DNA of 64,000 bases from assembly GCF_001571285.1 (NCBI RefSeq), contig NZ_BCTM01000002.1, positions 1-64,000 on the forward strand, read 5' to 3'. Position 1 is the first letter of the stretch. Each line of letters begins with the position of its first letter. A program made the position numbers and the translations under genes. This document shows positions 16,574-28,587 of the stretch, one piece after another. The DNA is from Kluyvera cryocrescens NBRC 102467 (GTDB taxonomy: Bacteria > Pseudomonadota > Gammaproteobacteria > Enterobacterales > Enterobacteriaceae). Under the pieces are notes generated by a model. The model was not told where the DNA came from. It did no database searches and saw nothing but the letters and a program-made list of their open reading frames with translations.

Positions 16574-19171
16574 ATGGGTAAAGCTCTCGTTATCGTTGAG
16601 TCCCCGGCAAAAGCCAAAACGATCAATAAGTATCTGGGTAATGACTACGTGGTTAAGTCCAGCGTCGGTCATATCCGCGATTTGCCGACGAGTGGCTCAG
16701 CAGCCAAAAAGAGCGCTGACTCTACCTCCACCAAAACGGCCAAAAAGCCTAAAAAGGATGAACGAGGCGCGCTGGTTAATCGCATGGGCGTGGACCCATG
16801 GCATGACTGGGCTGCACATTATGAAGTGCTGCCGGGTAAGGAAAAGGTTGTTTCGGAACTCAAACAGTTGGCTGAAAAAGCTGACCACATCTATCTCGCA
16901 ACTGACCTTGACCGCGAAGGGGAGGCCATAGCATGGCACCTGCGGGAAGTTATCGGTGGAGATGAGTCACGCTATAGCCGCGTGGTGTTTAACGAAATTA
17001 CAAAAAATGCGATTCGTCAGGCCTTTGAAAAGCCGGGCGAGCTGAATATCGACCGTGTTAATGCCCAACAGGCGCGCCGCTTTATGGACCGCGTTGTGGG
17101 TTACATGGTCTCGCCGCTGCTGTGGAAAAAGATCGCCCGTGGTTTATCCGCCGGTCGTGTTCAATCCGTTGCCGTGCGTCTGGTGGTCGAGCGTGAACGT
17201 GAAATTAAAGCGTTCGTTCCGGAAGAATTCTGGGAAGTTGACGCGACCACCACCACGCCTGGCGGCGATACGCTGGCGCTGCAGGTTACGCATAAGGCCG
17301 ATAAACCGTTCCGTCCGGTCAACCGTGACGAAACGATGGCGGCCGTTAGCCTGCTTGAAAAAGCCGGTTACAGCGTGCTTGAGCGCGAAGATAAACCAAC
17401 CAGCAGCAAGCCTGGCGCACCATTTATTACCTCCACGCTCCAGCAGGCGGCGAGTACTCGCCTTGGCTTCGGCGTGAAGAAAACCATGATGATGGCGCAG
17501 CGTCTGTACGAAGCGGGTTACATCACCTATATGCGTACCGACTCCACCAACCTGAGTCAGGATGCCGTCAACATGGTGCGTGACTACATTGGTGATAATT
17601 TTGGCAAGAAGTACCTGCCGGAGAATGCCAATCAGTACGCCAGCAAAGAAAACTCACAGGAAGCGCACGAAGCGATTCGTCCTTCTGACGTGAATGTCGT
17701 TGCTGAAGCACTTAAAGATATGGAAGCCGACGCCCAGAAGCTGTATCAGCTGATCTGGCGTCAGTTTGTTGCCTGTCAGATGACGCCAGCCCAGTACGAC
17801 TCCACTACGCTGACCGTGAAAGCGGGTGATTTCAAACTGAAAGCGCGCGGTCGTACCCTGCGCTTTGACGGTTGGACCAAAGTGATGCCAGCGCTGCGTA
17901 AAGGCGATGAAGACCGCGTTCTGCCGGTGGTTCAACAGGGCGATAGCCTGAGCCTGGTAGAACTGACGCCGGCACAGCACTTTACTAAGCCGCCTGCGCG
18001 CTTTAGCGAAGCGTCTTTGGTTAAAGAGCTGGAAAAACGCGGTATTGGTCGCCCGTCGACCTATGCGTCGATCATCTCGACCATTCAGGATCGCGGCTAC
18101 GTTCGTACCGAAAACCGTCGCTTCTACGCAGAAAAAATGGGCGAAATCGTCACCGATCGCCTGGAAGAAAACTTCCGCGAACTGATGAACTACGATTTTA
18201 CCGCGCAGATGGAAGATCACCTCGACCGCGTGGCCAACCACGAAGCCGAATGGAAACAGGTTCTCGATCTGTTCTTTGGTGATTTCACCAAGCAGCTCGA
18301 AACCGCGGAAAAAGCACCTGAAGACGGCGGCATGCAGCCAAACCAGATGGTGCTGACCAGCATCGACTGCCCAACCTGCGGCCGCAAAATGGGTATTCGT
18401 ACCGCCAGCACCGGCGTATTCCTTGGCTGCTCTGGCTACGCGCTGACGCCGAAAGAACGCTGCAAAACCACCATTAACCTGGTGCCGGAAAACGAAGTGC
18501 TGAACGTGCTGGAAGGCGACGACGCGGAAACCAATGCGTTACGTGCCAAACGCCGCTGTCAGAAATGCGGCACGGCGATGGACAGCTACCTTATCGATCC
18601 GAAACGTAAGCTGCATGTCTGTGGTAATAACCCGACCTGCGACGGCTACGAGATTGAAGAGGGCGAGTTCCGCATTAAAGGCTATGACGGCCCGATCGTT
18701 GAGTGCGAGAAATGTGGTTCCGAAATGCACCTGAAAATGGGGCGTTTTGGTAAATACATGGCTTGTACCAACGACGAATGTAAGAACACTCGTAAGATCC
18801 TGCGTAGCGGTGAAGTTGCTCCACCGAAAGAAGATCCGGTGCCGTTGCCGGAGCTGCCGTGCGAGAAATCAGATGCGTACTTCGTGCTGCGTGACGGTGC
18901 TGCTGGGGTATTCCTCGCCGCCAACACCTTCCCGAAATCGCGCGAAACGCGCGCGCCGCTGGTCGAGGAACTGTACCGCTTCCGCGATCGCCTGCCGGAG
19001 AAACTGCGCTACCTGGCCGATGCGCCACAGCAGGATCCTGCTGGCAATAAAACGATGGTGCGCTTTAGCCGTAAAACTAAACAGCAATACGTTGCTTCCG
19101 AGAAAGACGGCAAAGCGACGGGCTGGTCAGCATTCTTTGTTGACGGTAAATGGGTTGAAGCGAAAAAGTAA
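16574..19171 (+). CDS. topA: DNA topoisomerase I (omega protein)
   Basis: This 865-aa type IA topoisomerase relaxes negative supercoils and is the same length as in E. coli. The N-terminal TOPRIM domain has [11 protein letters not shown] and the acidic [14 protein letters not shown] motif. The catalytic tyrosine is Tyr319 in [10 protein letters not shown]. The C-terminus carries tetracysteine zinc ribbons ([27 protein letters not shown]) for single-strand binding and RNA-polymerase contact. Upstream in-frame codons back to 16445 are not family sequence, and ATG 16574 is the conserved start. A strong terminator follows. Confidence 0.98.
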   Translation: MGKALVIVESPAKAKTINKYLGNDYVVKSSVGHIRDLPTSGSAAKKSADSTSTKTAKKPKKDERGALVNRMGVDPWHDWAAHYEVLPGKEKVVSELKQLAEKADHIYLATDLDREGEAIAWHLREVIGGDESRYSRVVFNEITKNAIRQAFEKPGELNIDRVNAQQARRFMDRVVGYMVSPLLWKKIARGLSAGRVQSVAVRLVVEREREIKAFVPEEFWEVDATTTTPGGDTLALQVTHKADKPFRPVNRDETMAAVSLLEKAGYSVLEREDKPTSSKPGAPFITSTLQQAASTRLGFGVKKTMMMAQRLYEAGYITYMRTDSTNLSQDAVNMVRDYIGDNFGKKYLPENANQYASKENSQEAHEAIRPSDVNVVAEALKDMEADAQKLYQLIWRQFVACQMTPAQYDSTTLTVKAGDFKLKARGRTLRFDGWTKVMPALRKGDEDRVLPVVQQGDSLSLVELTPAQHFTKPPARFSEASLVKELEKRGIGRPSTYASIISTIQDRGYVRTENRRFYAEKMGEIVTDRLEENFRELMNYDFTAQMEDHLDRVANHEAEWKQVLDLFFGDFTKQLETAEKAPEDGGMQPNQMVLTSIDCPTCGRKMGIRTASTGVFLGCSGYALTPKERCKTTINLVPENEVLNVLEGDDAETNALRAKRRCQKCGTAMDSYLIDPKRKLHVCGNNPTCDGYEIEEGEFRIKGYDGPIVECEKCGSEMHLKMGRFGKYMACTNDECKNTRKILRSGEVAPPKEDPVPLPELPCEKSDAYFVLRDGAAGVFLAANTFPKSRETRAPLVEELYRFRDRLPEKLRYLADAPQQDPAGNKTMVRFSRKTKQQYVASEKDGKATGWSAFFVDGKWVEAKK

Positions 19172-19192
19172 CGTTCTGATCATGATGTTGAC

Positions 19193-19218
19193 AAAGGGCC
19201 GCATTGCGGCCCTTTTTT
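19193..19218 (+). terminator. topA terminator
   Basis: AAAGGGCCGC, loop ATT, GCGGCCC and TTTTTT form a textbook Rho-independent terminator 22 bp after the topA stop. Confidence 0.9.
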
Positions 19219-19302
19219 ATAACCCCGTTATTATTTTTTGTTTCCATCTATACACACTTGCTATAAATGATATAGTGGTTATAGAAGATGCATTTCTTAT
19301 GA

Positions 19303-20325
<1,023 letters not shown>

Positions 20326-20661
20326 CCCTGATGTTTATCCGCCTCTGCTGACGGAGGCGGATCGCCATATATCCTCAACAGTTTTTCTCTCCATCAATCC
20401 CCGCAATTGCGCTAATTTCTTGATTAAGAATTGTTTCTATTGGCAACAATGCAGCAAAAGTAGAAATAAATTTAACGTTAGGCAAACTTCTCTACGCAAA
20501 TATCTATTTGTCGTCAAAAGAATAAATAAATCTCTGCGCGCAATTCGCAAAACCACTGGCTTTTTGCTTAGAATTTACTTAGGATTTATCTCAGCGATGA
20601 TTAGTTGTAACAATTAATTGGTGTGAAAATGATAAGTAATATCGATTGTGAGAGAGGCGTC
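20326..20661. other. cysB-ymiA intergenic region
   Basis: No gene was recognised in this 336-bp stretch. A 9-bp stem hairpin (ATCCGCCTC and GAGGCGGAT, 20337-20362) lies 12 bp after the cysB stop. It is terminator-like but lacks a T run. The rest is AT-rich and probably carries the promoter of ymiA-yciX. Confidence 0.5.
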
Positions 20662-20778
20662 ATGGCAGCAGAAAATAAAGGCTCCGGCGTGAAACGTAAG
20701 GCATGGCTTGGCGTGTTTATGGGTTCTGCGCTGTTTTGGCTGGCTATTGCTTTCCTTGTCTGGAAGTTTTGGGGCTGA
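20662..20778 (+). CDS. ymiA: Small membrane protein YmiA
   Basis: This 38-aa protein was read directly from the sequence: ATG 20662 and TGA 20776-20778. It has a basic N-terminus (GSGVKRKAW) and a single hydrophobic helix (LGVFMGSALFWLAIAFLVW), ending KFWG. It matches the E. coli YmiA pattern of K/R-KAWL followed by one transmembrane segment and a terminal W.WG. It is probably translationally linked to yciX, whose ATG lies 2 bp after this stop. Function is unknown. Confidence 0.8.
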   Translation: MAAENKGSGVKRKAWLGVFMGSALFWLAIAFLVWKFWG

Positions 20779-20780
20779 GT

Positions 20781-20948
20781 ATGCTGACGTCTGAACGTGT
20801 CAAACCTGTGAAGCCGCGCAGCCCTGCGGCAAAGAAACCGCCCGTTGAGAACAATAATAAAGTCGATATTCCTGAAGAATGGAAATTGACTCCTGAACAA
20901 AAGGATTTTATCGATTTGTTCACGCAAAATGAGAATAAGAAACAATAA
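20781..20948 (+). CDS. yciX: Small protein YciX
   Basis: This 55-aa soluble protein has a basic, proline-rich N-terminal half (RVKPVKPRSPAAKKP) and a conserved acidic C-terminal half (VDIPEEWKLTPEQKDFIDLF). It matches the position and ending of E. coli YciX upstream of acnA. ATG 20781 lies two bases after the ymiA stop. The longer frame back to 20703 only overlaps ymiA. Function is unknown. Confidence 0.8.
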   Translation: MLTSERVKPVKPRSPAAKKPPVENNNKVDIPEEWKLTPEQKDFIDLFTQNENKKQ

Positions 20949-21154
20949 TCTCATGGCTATTATCCGCCTTTCATTACTCGCTCGAATTCGACGCCATTCC
21001 TTTCCCTGCTATTAATTCCAAACGGTAGTGAGTTTTATTAACCTGTTGATCGCATTTATCAATCTGAGCCTTTTCCCGGCGATATTCGCTGGGTGTGTTA
21101 TCTTTTATATATCCCCTAAGGAGAGTCGTGATACCCGCTATTTAAGGAGGAGCT

Positions 21155-23830
21155 ATGTCGTTAACACTAAGAGAGGCCTGCAAGGATACGCTCCAGGTCG
21201 AGAATAAAACCTACCATTACTACAGCCTGGCGCTTGCCGCCAACACCCTGGGAAATCTCTCCCGCCTGCCAAAATCCCTTAAAGTTCTGCTTGAAAACCT
21301 GCTGCGTTGGCAAGATGGCGATTCGGTCACGGCCGACGATATTCAGGCCCTGGCCGGCTGGCTGAAACATGCCCATGCCGATCGTGAAATAGCCTATCGC
21401 CCGGCGCGGGTTCTGATGCAGGACTTCACCGGTGTGCCGGCAGTGGTGGATCTTGCCGCCATGCGTGAGGCGGTGAAGCGTCTGGGAGGGGATACTCGTA
21501 AGGTGAACCCGCTATCGCCGGTGGACCTGGTGATTGACCACTCGGTAACCGTGGACCATTTTGGCGACGATGACGCTTTCGAAGAGAACGTGCGCCTTGA
21601 AATGTCACGTAACCATGAACGCTACACGTTTTTACGCTGGGGTCAGCAAGCCTTTAGCCAGTTTCGCGTGGTGCCGCCGGGTACCGGGATTTGCCACCAG
21701 GTCAACCTTGAGTATTTGGGTAAGGCGGTGTGGAGCGAACAGCAGGGCGACCAGTGGGTTGCCTACCCCGACACGCTGGTAGGGACCGACTCGCACACCA
21801 CTATGATTAACGGACTCGGCGTACTAGGCTGGGGCGTGGGTGGGATTGAAGCGGAAGCGGCGATGCTAGGACAGCCGGTCTCAATGCTGATTCCTGACGT
21901 GGTCGGATTCAAACTGACCGGCAAGCTTCGTGAAGGGATCACCGCCACCGACCTGGTGCTGACGGTCACGCAAATGCTGCGTAAGCTCGGCGTGGTGGGT
22001 AAGTTTGTGGAATTCTATGGCGATGGGCTCGATTCTCTGCCATTGGCGGACAGGGCCACCATCGCCAATATGGCACCGGAATACGGTGCAACCTGCGGTT
22101 TCTTCCCGCTGGATGATGTGACGCTTTCGTACATGCGCCTTAGTGGACGTAGCGACGAGCAGGTGGCGCTGGTGGAAGCCTATGCTAAAGCGCAGGGCAT
22201 GTGGCGCCATACTGGCGATGAGCCGGTGTTTACGCAAAGCCTGGCATTGGATATGGCCGATGTTGAGGCCAGCCTTGCTGGGCCAAAACGTCCGCAGGAC
22301 CGCGTGGCGCTGGGCAATGTGCCGCAGGCATTTAACGCGGCCACCGAGCTTGAGGTTAACGCCGCAGGAACCGACAAACCGGCCGTTGAGTTCACGCTCG
22401 ATGGGCAGCAGCATGCGCTGCCGGAAGGCGCCGTGGTTATCGCGGCAATTACCTCTTGTACCAACACCTCAAACCCCAGCGTACTGATGGCCGCCGGGCT
22501 GCTTGCGAAAAAGGCCGCTGCGCGTGGACTGATGCCGAAGCCTTGGGTAAAAGCGTCTTTGGCTCCGGGATCGAAAGTGGTTTCCGACTATCTGGCGCAT
22601 GCCGGGCTTACGCCGTATTTAGATCGCTTGGGCTTTAACCTGGTTGGCTATGGGTGTACCACCTGTATCGGTAACTCAGGTCCGCTGCCGGATCCCATTG
22701 AATCGGCGATTAAGCAGGGTGATTTGACGGTAGGGGCAGTGCTCTCCGGCAACCGTAACTTTGAAGGGCGCATTCATCCGCTGGTGAAAACCAACTGGCT
22801 GGCTTCACCGCCGCTGGTGGTAGCCTACGCGCTGGCGGGCAATATGAAGGTTAACCTCAATCTCGATCCGCTGGACTACGATGGCGGCGGCCAACCGGTT
22901 TATCTGAAAGATATCTGGCCAAGCAGCGAGGAGATAGCCCAGGCGGTTCAGCAGGTCTCCACCGAGATGTTCCACAAAGAATATGCCGAGGTGTTTGCCG
23001 GTACGCCGGAGTGGAAGGCCATTGAGGTTCCCGCCTCAGATACCTACGGCTGGCAGGAGGACTCGACCTATATTCGTCTGTCACCGTTCTTTGACACGAT
23101 GGGTGTGACGCCCGATCCCGTGCAGGATATTCACGGTGCCCGGGTACTGGCGATGCTCGGCGATTCAGTCACTACCGACCATATCTCGCCTGCGGGCAGC
23201 ATTAAAGCGGACAGCCCGGCTGGACGTTATCTGCAGGAAAATGGCGTCGCCAGCCGCGACTTCAACTCCTATGGCTCACGCCGCGGCAACCACCTGGTGA
23301 TGATGCGCGGTACGTTTGCCAACATTCGTATCCGGAACGAAATGGTGCCCGGTGTTGAAGGCGGGATGACGCGTCTATTGCTTGGCAATGACGTGATGTC
23401 GATCTATGACGCGGCTATGCAGTACCAGAAGCAGGGGACGCCGCTGGCGGTGATTGCGGGTAAAGAATACGGTTCCGGCTCGAGCCGCGACTGGGCGGCG
23501 AAAGGACCGCGTCTACTGGGAGTCCGGGTGGTGATTGCCGAATCCTTCGAGCGTATTCACCGTTCTAACCTGATAGGGATGGGGATTCTGCCGCTGGAGT
23601 TCCCGCAAGGGGAGACGCGGAAAACGCTGAACCTGACCGGCGAAGAGCGGTTGGACATTACCGGCCTACAGCAGTTGAGTCCGGGGGTGATGATTCCGGT
23701 GGTCATCACCCGCGCCGACGGTCAGCAGCAGACGCTGCTTTGCCGCTGCCGTATCGATACGGCGACCGAACTGACCTATTACCAGAATGACGGCATCCTG
23801 CATTACGTCATCCGTAATATGTTGCATTAA
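21155..23830 (+). CDS. acnA: Aconitate hydratase A
   Basis: This 891-aa [4Fe-4S] enzyme interconverts citrate and isocitrate. Cluster cysteines are in [12 protein letters not shown] and [12 protein letters not shown], and the swivel domain has [16 protein letters not shown] with the substrate-binding arginine. AcnA-type length and sequence make it the stress/stationary-phase aconitase. Start ATG 21155 has a very strong AAGGAGGAG site. The 206-bp leader is expected to hold oxidative-stress and iron-responsive promoters, as in E. coli, but no operator was defined here. It is convergent with ribA. Confidence 0.98.
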   Translation: MSLTLREACKDTLQVENKTYHYYSLALAANTLGNLSRLPKSLKVLLENLLRWQDGDSVTADDIQALAGWLKHAHADREIAYRPARVLMQDFTGVPAVVDLAAMREAVKRLGGDTRKVNPLSPVDLVIDHSVTVDHFGDDDAFEENVRLEMSRNHERYTFLRWGQQAFSQFRVVPPGTGICHQVNLEYLGKAVWSEQQGDQWVAYPDTLVGTDSHTTMINGLGVLGWGVGGIEAEAAMLGQPVSMLIPDVVGFKLTGKLREGITATDLVLTVTQMLRKLGVVGKFVEFYGDGLDSLPLADRATIANMAPEYGATCGFFPLDDVTLSYMRLSGRSDEQVALVEAYAKAQGMWRHTGDEPVFTQSLALDMADVEASLAGPKRPQDRVALGNVPQAFNAATELEVNAAGTDKPAVEFTLDGQQHALPEGAVVIAAITSCTNTSNPSVLMAAGLLAKKAAARGLMPKPWVKASLAPGSKVVSDYLAHAGLTPYLDRLGFNLVGYGCTTCIGNSGPLPDPIESAIKQGDLTVGAVLSGNRNFEGRIHPLVKTNWLASPPLVVAYALAGNMKVNLNLDPLDYDGGGQPVYLKDIWPSSEEIAQAVQQVSTEMFHKEYAEVFAGTPEWKAIEVPASDTYGWQEDSTYIRLSPFFDTMGVTPDPVQDIHGARVLAMLGDSVTTDHISPAGSIKADSPAGRYLQENGVASRDFNSYGSRRGNHLVMMRGTFANIRIRNEMVPGVEGGMTRLLLGNDVMSIYDAAMQYQKQGTPLAVIAGKEYGSGSSRDWAAKGPRLLGVRVVIAESFERIHRSNLIGMGILPLEFPQGETRKTLNLTGEERLDITGLQQLSPGVMIPVVITRADGQQQTLLCRCRIDTATELTYYQNDGILHYVIRNMLH

Positions 23831-23836
23831 GCATGT

Positions 23837-23857
23837 GGGGGCCGAATGTTGGCCCCC
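23837..23857 (+). terminator. acnA terminator hairpin
   Basis: GGGGGCC, loop GAATGTT and GGCCCCC form a perfect 7-bp stem 6 bp after the acnA stop, followed by a weak TAACTATTT tract. Confidence 0.6.
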
Positions 23858-24047
23858 TAACTATTTGGGCCGCACGGTATTGTCAGGCGAGTGGCCACCT
23901 CACGGCAGGCGTTGCCATGTTGGCCAAACGGAACGTAGACGTGCTGGGAGAGAGGCGGTAAGTGTCGGGAAAATGGAAGGGCATACTCTGCGCGAGCAGG
24001 CGTGGAGAAAGCGTCGCCGTCTATCAAAATAAACGGCGACAGCCGCG

Positions 24048-24638
24048 TTACTGTTTCAGCAGATGGCCCATTTTCGCCGCTTTGGTATCGAGATAGTGGG
24101 CGTTTTTCGGGTTACGTCCAACGATAAGCGGTACGCGTTCAACGATATTGATGCCTGCCTCGGTCAGGATCTCAACCTTTTTCGGGTTGTTGGTCAGCAG
24201 ACGCACGGCGTCAACACCCAGCAGTTTGAACATATCGGCACACAGCGTGAAGTCACGCTCATCGGCGGCAAATCCCAACTGGTGGTTGGCTTCAACGGTA
24301 TCGTAGCCCTGATCCTGCAGCGCATAGGCGCGAATTTTATTCAGCAGACCAATATTGCGACCTTCCTGGCGATGGTACAGCAGGATACCGCGGCCTTCTT
24401 CCGCAATATGCGACAGCGCGGCTTCGAGCTGAAAACCGCAATCACAACGCAGGCTAAAGAGCGCGTCACCGGTCAAACATTCAGAGTGAACCCGCGACAG
24501 CACCGGCGTTTGCCCAGTAATATCACCAAAAACCAGCGCCACGTGATCGTGACCGGTTGCCAGTTCTTCAAAACCCACCATCAGGAAATCGCCCCATGGG
24601 GTTGGCAGTTTGGCTTCTGCCACACGTTTAAGCTGCAT
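24048..24638 (-). CDS. ribA: GTP cyclohydrolase II
   Basis: This 196-aa enzyme performs the first committed step of riboflavin synthesis, opening GTP to the diaminopyrimidine. The zinc site is visible as [20 protein letters not shown] (Cys54, Cys65 and Cys67 in E. coli numbering), and the [11 protein letters not shown] substrate loop is intact. ATG 24638 gives the canonical [16 protein letters not shown] start. The frame extends to 24698 but that part is not family sequence. Confidence 0.98.
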   Translation of the reverse strand: MQLKRVAEAKLPTPWGDFLMVGFEELATGHDHVALVFGDITGQTPVLSRVHSECLTGDALFSLRCDCGFQLEAALSHIAEEGRGILLYHRQEGRNIGLLNKIRAYALQDQGYDTVEANHQLGFAADERDFTLCADMFKLLGVDAVRLLTNNPKKVEILTEAGINIVERVPLIVGRNPKNAHYLDTKAAKMGHLLKQ

Positions 24639-24805
24639 GTGATTCTCCAGATTATCTCGACGCCAGCGGCGCCTTCTGTTTTCCTTATTTTGCCACAACG
24701 TGCTTTACTTCACCTAATGGTGCGCGGGCAACCGCCTGTAAAGCGCACAAAATTGACATGATAATTTTCGCTAACGTTGTGACATTGATGGAAAAAGGAA
24801 GATAA

Positions 24806-25531
24806 ATGCGCGCTATTGCCGGACGAACGACACTCGCCGCCGCCATACTATTACTCATGCCGTTTGCCGTCTGGCTGACGGGTTGGCAGTGGATCCCAGA
24901 ACCGAGCGGATGGGGGCTTCACGCACTGTATGCCATCACGGAAACGGTGACCCAACCCTGGGGTATCATCACGCATCTGCTGCTCTGCGCCGTGGTTTTG
25001 TGGCAACTGCGGCCAAATCTGCGCGCATCGGTGATTCTGGTTGCCATCCTCAGTGCGGCGGTGGTGTTAGGGCAGGGGGCAAAATCGTTGGTGAAAGAGC
25101 GCGTGCAGGAGCCCAGGCCGTTTGTCATTTGGCTTGAAAAAACACAGCAAATCCCGGTAGAGCAGTTCTACACTTTAAAGCGCAGCGAACGGAGCGCTTT
25201 GGTGAAGGAACAGCTCGCGCAACAAAATGATATACCGGGTTTTTTACGCCATCATTGGCAAAAGGAAACCGGATTTGCCTTTCCATCCGGACACACCATG
25301 TTTGCAGCAACCTGGGCACTCCTTCTGGTTGGGTTGCTGTGGTCGCGTCGGCGTGCGCTGGGGCTGGCCGTGGCGATGGCGTGGGCTATTGGGGTGATGG
25401 GAAGCCGTCTGCTGTTGGGCATGCATTGGCCGCTGGATCTGATGGTGGCAACGGTGATGTCCTGGATCATGGCGACGCTGGCGTGCTGGCTGCTACAGCG
25501 GCAGTGCGGATTGCTGGAAAAAGAGACATAA
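24806..25531 (+). CDS. pgpB: Phosphatidylglycerophosphatase B / undecaprenyl pyrophosphate phosphatase
   Basis: This 241-aa polytopic inner-membrane PAP2 phosphatase has all three signature blocks: KSLVKERVQEPRP, FPSGHTMFAA and SRLLLGMHWPLD. It dephosphorylates phosphatidylglycerophosphate and C55-PP on the periplasmic side. It is slightly shorter than E. coli PgpB (254 aa). ATG 24806 follows AAAAAGGAAG. It is divergent from ribA. Confidence 0.95.
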   Translation: MRAIAGRTTLAAAILLLMPFAVWLTGWQWIPEPSGWGLHALYAITETVTQPWGIITHLLLCAVVLWQLRPNLRASVILVAILSAAVVLGQGAKSLVKERVQEPRPFVIWLEKTQQIPVEQFYTLKRSERSALVKEQLAQQNDIPGFLRHHWQKETGFAFPSGHTMFAATWALLLVGLLWSRRRALGLAVAMAWAIGVMGSRLLLGMHWPLDLMVATVMSWIMATLACWLLQRQCGLLEKET

Positions 25532-25779
25532 AAAAGGGGGGCGACGGCAGGAAAAGAGGGAAAGGGTTGATTTTCATCGTGGTTACCCTCAGATCGTTAG
25601 CTTACGGCACGCTTTTCCATTTCGTCGTCGCGGTGAAGATGTTATTTTATAAGGCTGGGTGCTGTGTATGTACGCGTCATCCTTCAAGCTGAGTCTGCGC
25701 GGGTAGCGCTTGCTGCCATTCGGGCACAGATTGATTGATTTTGTGTCTCCACTGTAAAAGCCGCATAACGGGAAGTAAT

Positions 25780-26088
25780 GTGAAATACCTACTGATTTTT
25801 TTATTGGTGTTAGCGATTTTCGTCATCTCAGTGACGCTGGGCGCGCAAAACGATCAGCTTGTGACCTTCAACTATTTGCTGGCGCAGGGTGAATTCAGAA
25901 TTTCGACTTTACTGGCGGTGCTGTTCGCCGTTGGCTTTGCGATTGGCTGGCTGGTCTGCGGCCTGTTCTGGCTACGCGTTCGCGTATCTTTGCTGCGTGC
26001 AGAACGTAAGATTAAAAGACTGGAGCACCAGATTGCGCCAGATACGGTCGCACCGGAAACGCCGGCGGCCCCGATGGCGAAGGAATAA
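25780..26088 (+). CDS. lapA: LPS assembly protein A (YciS)
   Basis: This 102-aa protein has two transmembrane helices (KYLLIFLLVLAIFVISVTLG and LLAVLFAVGFAIGWLVCGLF). A basic cytoplasmic coiled-coil tail (RAERKIKRLEHQI) follows them. GTG 25780, preceded by GGAAG, aligns with the E. coli start. It works with LapB in regulating LpxC proteolysis and LPS synthesis. The lapB ATG follows 6 bp after its stop. Confidence 0.95.
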   Translation: MKYLLIFLLVLAIFVISVTLGAQNDQLVTFNYLLAQGEFRISTLLAVLFAVGFAIGWLVCGLFWLRVRVSLLRAERKIKRLEHQIAPDTVAPETPAAPMAKE

Positions 26089-26094
26089 TTAGCT

Positions 26095-27264
26095 ATGCTG
26101 GAGTTGTTGTTTCTGCTTTTACCCGTCGCCGCCGCTTATGGCTGGTATATGGGCCGCAGAAGTGCACAACAGTCCAAACAGGACGAAGCGAACCGCTTGT
26201 CGCGTGATTACGTGGCAGGGGTAAACTTTCTTTTAAGCAACCAGCAGGACAAAGCGGTAGACCTGTTCCTCGATATGCTCAAAGAGGACACCGGCACCGT
26301 GGAAGCGCACCTGACGCTGGGCAACCTGTTCCGCTCGCGCGGTGAGGTTGATCGCGCTATTCGCATCCACCAAACCCTCATGGAAAGCGCCTCGTTGACC
26401 TACGACCAGCGTCTGCTGGCGGTGCAGCAACTCGGTCGTGATTACATGGCGGCGGGGATGTACGATCGCGCCGAAGATATGTTCAACCAGCTGGTGGATG
26501 AGACCGACTTCCGCATAAGCGCGTTACAGCAACTACTGCAGATTTATCAGGCGACCAGCGACTGGCAAAAAGCCATTGATACCGCCGAACGCCTGGTGAA
26601 GCTGGGTAAAGATAAGCATCGTGGTGAAATTGCCCATTTCTGGTGTGAACTGGCGCTGCAGCAAATGGGTAACGACGAATTGGATAAAGCCATGTCGTTG
26701 CTTAAGCGCGGTGCGGCGGCCGATCCGTCAAGCGCCCGTGTGTCCATCATGATGGGGCGCGCGTGGATGGCCAAGGGCGACTACGCCAAAGCCATGGACA
26801 GCCTGCTGCGCGTGATCGACCAGGATAAAGAGCTGGTGAGTGAAACGCTGGAAATGCTGCAAACCTGCTATCACCAGTTGGGAAAAAACAGCGAGTGGGA
26901 GCATTTCCTGCAGCGCTGTGTGGAAGAAAATACCGGCGCGACGGCTGAGCTGATGCTGGCTCAGGTGATGGAACAGGGTAAGGGCAGTGAAGCGGCGCAA
27001 ACGTATGTGACCCGCCAGCTGCAGCGACACCCGACCATGCGCGTGTTTCATAAGTTGATGGATTACCACCTCAACGAAGCAGAAGAAGGGCGCGCCAAAG
27101 AGAGCCTGATGGTGCTGCGTGATATGGTGGGTGAGCAGGTGCGCAGTAAGCCGCGTTACCGCTGCCAGAAATGTGGCTTTACCGCCTACACCATGTACTG
27201 GCACTGCCCGTCCTGTCGGGCGTGGTCGACCATTAAACCGATTCGTGGGTTGGATGGCCAGTAA
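26095..27264 (+). CDS. lapB: LPS assembly protein B (YciM)
   Basis: This 389-aa protein has one N-terminal membrane anchor (LLFLLLPVAAAYGWYMG). Nine or so TPR units follow through residues 35-330. The C-terminal rubredoxin-like metal site has cysteine pairs in RCQKCGFTAY and WHCPSCRAWS. LapB presents LpxC to the FtsH protease and so limits lipid A synthesis. It is in an operon with lapA, and its length is identical to that in E. coli. Confidence 0.97.
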   Translation: MLELLFLLLPVAAAYGWYMGRRSAQQSKQDEANRLSRDYVAGVNFLLSNQQDKAVDLFLDMLKEDTGTVEAHLTLGNLFRSRGEVDRAIRIHQTLMESASLTYDQRLLAVQQLGRDYMAAGMYDRAEDMFNQLVDETDFRISALQQLLQIYQATSDWQKAIDTAERLVKLGKDKHRGEIAHFWCELALQQMGNDELDKAMSLLKRGAAADPSSARVSIMMGRAWMAKGDYAKAMDSLLRVIDQDKELVSETLEMLQTCYHQLGKNSEWEHFLQRCVEENTGATAELMLAQVMEQGKGSEAAQTYVTRQLQRHPTMRVFHKLMDYHLNEAEEGRAKESLMVLRDMVGEQVRSKPRYRCQKCGFTAYTMYWHCPSCRAWSTIKPIRGLDGQ

Positions 27265-27410
27265 GCGTTAACCCCCCCTTCTTAGAGACAACATTCCCTA
27301 ATTTCCTCTGACGCGGCCTTCCGGCATTGTGCCTGCTGGGTCGTGCAGGTAGAATGCTGCCCGTTTACCTTTTCCGCACCCCGCGTGCCCATCAATAAGA
27401 AGGTCCAGTC

Positions 27411-28145
27411 ATGTCCGTTGCTTCATCTTCTTCCCGTGTTGTTACCTCCTCTCCTGTTGTTGTCGCGCTCGACTATGATAATCGCGACAAGGCGCTGGCT
27501 TTCGTTGACCGTATCGACCCGCGCGACTGCCGCCTGAAGGTGGGGAAAGAGATGTTCACGCTGTTTGGCCCACAGCTGGTGCGTGATTTACAGCAGCGCG
27601 GTTTTGATATTTTTCTGGATCTGAAATTCCACGATATTCCCAACACCACGGCGCATGCGGTGGCGGCCGCGGCGGATCTCGGCGTGTGGATGGTGAACGT
27701 GCATGCGTCCGGTGGCGCACGAATGATGACGGCGGTGCGCGAAGCGCTTAACGCCTTCGGTAACGATGCGCCGTTGCTGATTGCCGTGACCGTATTGACC
27801 AGCATGGAGTCCAGCGATCTGCTGGATTTAGGCATCACGCTGTCGCCGGCAGACTATGCGGCGAAGCTGGCGCAGCTGACCAAAAATTGCGGTCTGGACG
27901 GCGTGGTGTGTTCCGCGCAGGAAGCGGTGCGCTTCAAGCAGGAATTAGGCCAGGCGTTCAAACTGATAACGCCGGGTATCCGTCCTGCTGGCAGCGAAGC
28001 GGGCGATCAGCGTCGCATTATGACGCCAGAGCAGGCGCAGACGGCAGGCGTTGACTATATGGTTATCGGCCGTCCGGTCACTCAGTCTGCCGATCCGGCA
28101 CAAACTTTACGCAGCATTAACGCATCGTTGAATTTGGGGGCGTAA
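27411..28145 (+). CDS. pyrF: Orotidine-5'-phosphate decarboxylase
   Basis: This 244-aa TIM-barrel enzyme makes UMP in the last step of de novo pyrimidine synthesis. The catalytic Lys/Asp cluster is in [12 protein letters not shown], and phosphate-binding loops appear as TPGIRPAG and [14 protein letters not shown] 27411 is preceded by AGAAGG. The stop overlaps the yciH start by one base (TAATG), giving coupled translation as in E. coli. Confidence 0.98.
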   Translation: MSVASSSSRVVTSSPVVVALDYDNRDKALAFVDRIDPRDCRLKVGKEMFTLFGPQLVRDLQQRGFDIFLDLKFHDIPNTTAHAVAAAADLGVWMVNVHASGGARMMTAVREALNAFGNDAPLLIAVTVLTSMESSDLLDLGITLSPADYAAKLAQLTKNCGLDGVVCSAQEAVRFKQELGQAFKLITPGIRPAGSEAGDQRRIMTPEQAQTAGVDYMVIGRPVTQSADPAQTLRSINASLNLGA

Positions 28146-28471
28146 TGAACGACAGCAACAGCCGTCTGGTCTACTCGACCGAAAGCGGGCGGATTGATGA
28201 GCCTAAAGTGGCAGCGGAACGGCCTAAAGGCGACGGTATCGTGCGGATTCAACGCCAGACCAGCGGGCGTAAAGGCAAGGGCGTATGCCTGATCACCGGC
28301 ATCGATCTCGACGATGATGCGCTGGCCAAGTTGGCGGCGGAGCTGAAAAAGAAATGCGGCTGCGGCGGATCGTTAAAAGATGGCGTGATTGAAATTCAGG
28401 GCGATAAGCGAGACTTGATAAAAACGCTGCTGGAAGCCAAAGGAATGAAGGTGAAGCTGGCTGGTGGCTAA
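28145..28471 (+). CDS. yciH: YciH, SUI1/eIF1-like protein
   Basis: This 108-aa protein has a SUI1 domain: QRQTSGRKGKGVCLITGIDL, then AAELKKKCGCGGSLKDG and EIQGDKRDLIKTLLEAKG. It resembles eukaryotic initiation factor 1 and, in E. coli, can affect start-site fidelity in vitro. The physiological role is uncertain. It is coupled to pyrF by a 1-bp overlap. Confidence 0.95.
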   Translation: MNDSNSRLVYSTESGRIDEPKVAAERPKGDGIVRIQRQTSGRKGKGVCLITGIDLDDDALAKLAAELKKKCGCGGSLKDGVIEIQGDKRDLIKTLLEAKGMKVKLAGG

Positions 28472-28525
28472 GCCGTCAGCGTTCCGGGTACGCATCGCGT
28501 CATCGGCTACCGCTTTCCTGATAAA

Positions 28526-28553
28526 TAAAAAGGGCTCCTTTGTTCGGAGCCCT
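28526..28553 (-). terminator. osmB terminator (between convergent yciH and osmB)
   Basis: A perfect 8-bp stem AGGGCTCC/GGAGCCCT (28531-28553) is followed on the minus strand by TTTTTATTTA. It ends the osmB message and may also stop yciH reading. Confidence 0.8.
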
Positions 28554-28587
28554 GATATTCGAGTCGAATCCACGACCTTATTGCGGA

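Noticed and set aside
25669-25735. Possible half of an enterobacterial intergenic repeat (CATCCTTCAAGCTGAGTCTGCG) after pgpB
   Set aside because: Only one arm resembles the repeat and no inverted partner is seen nearby; too weak to list.
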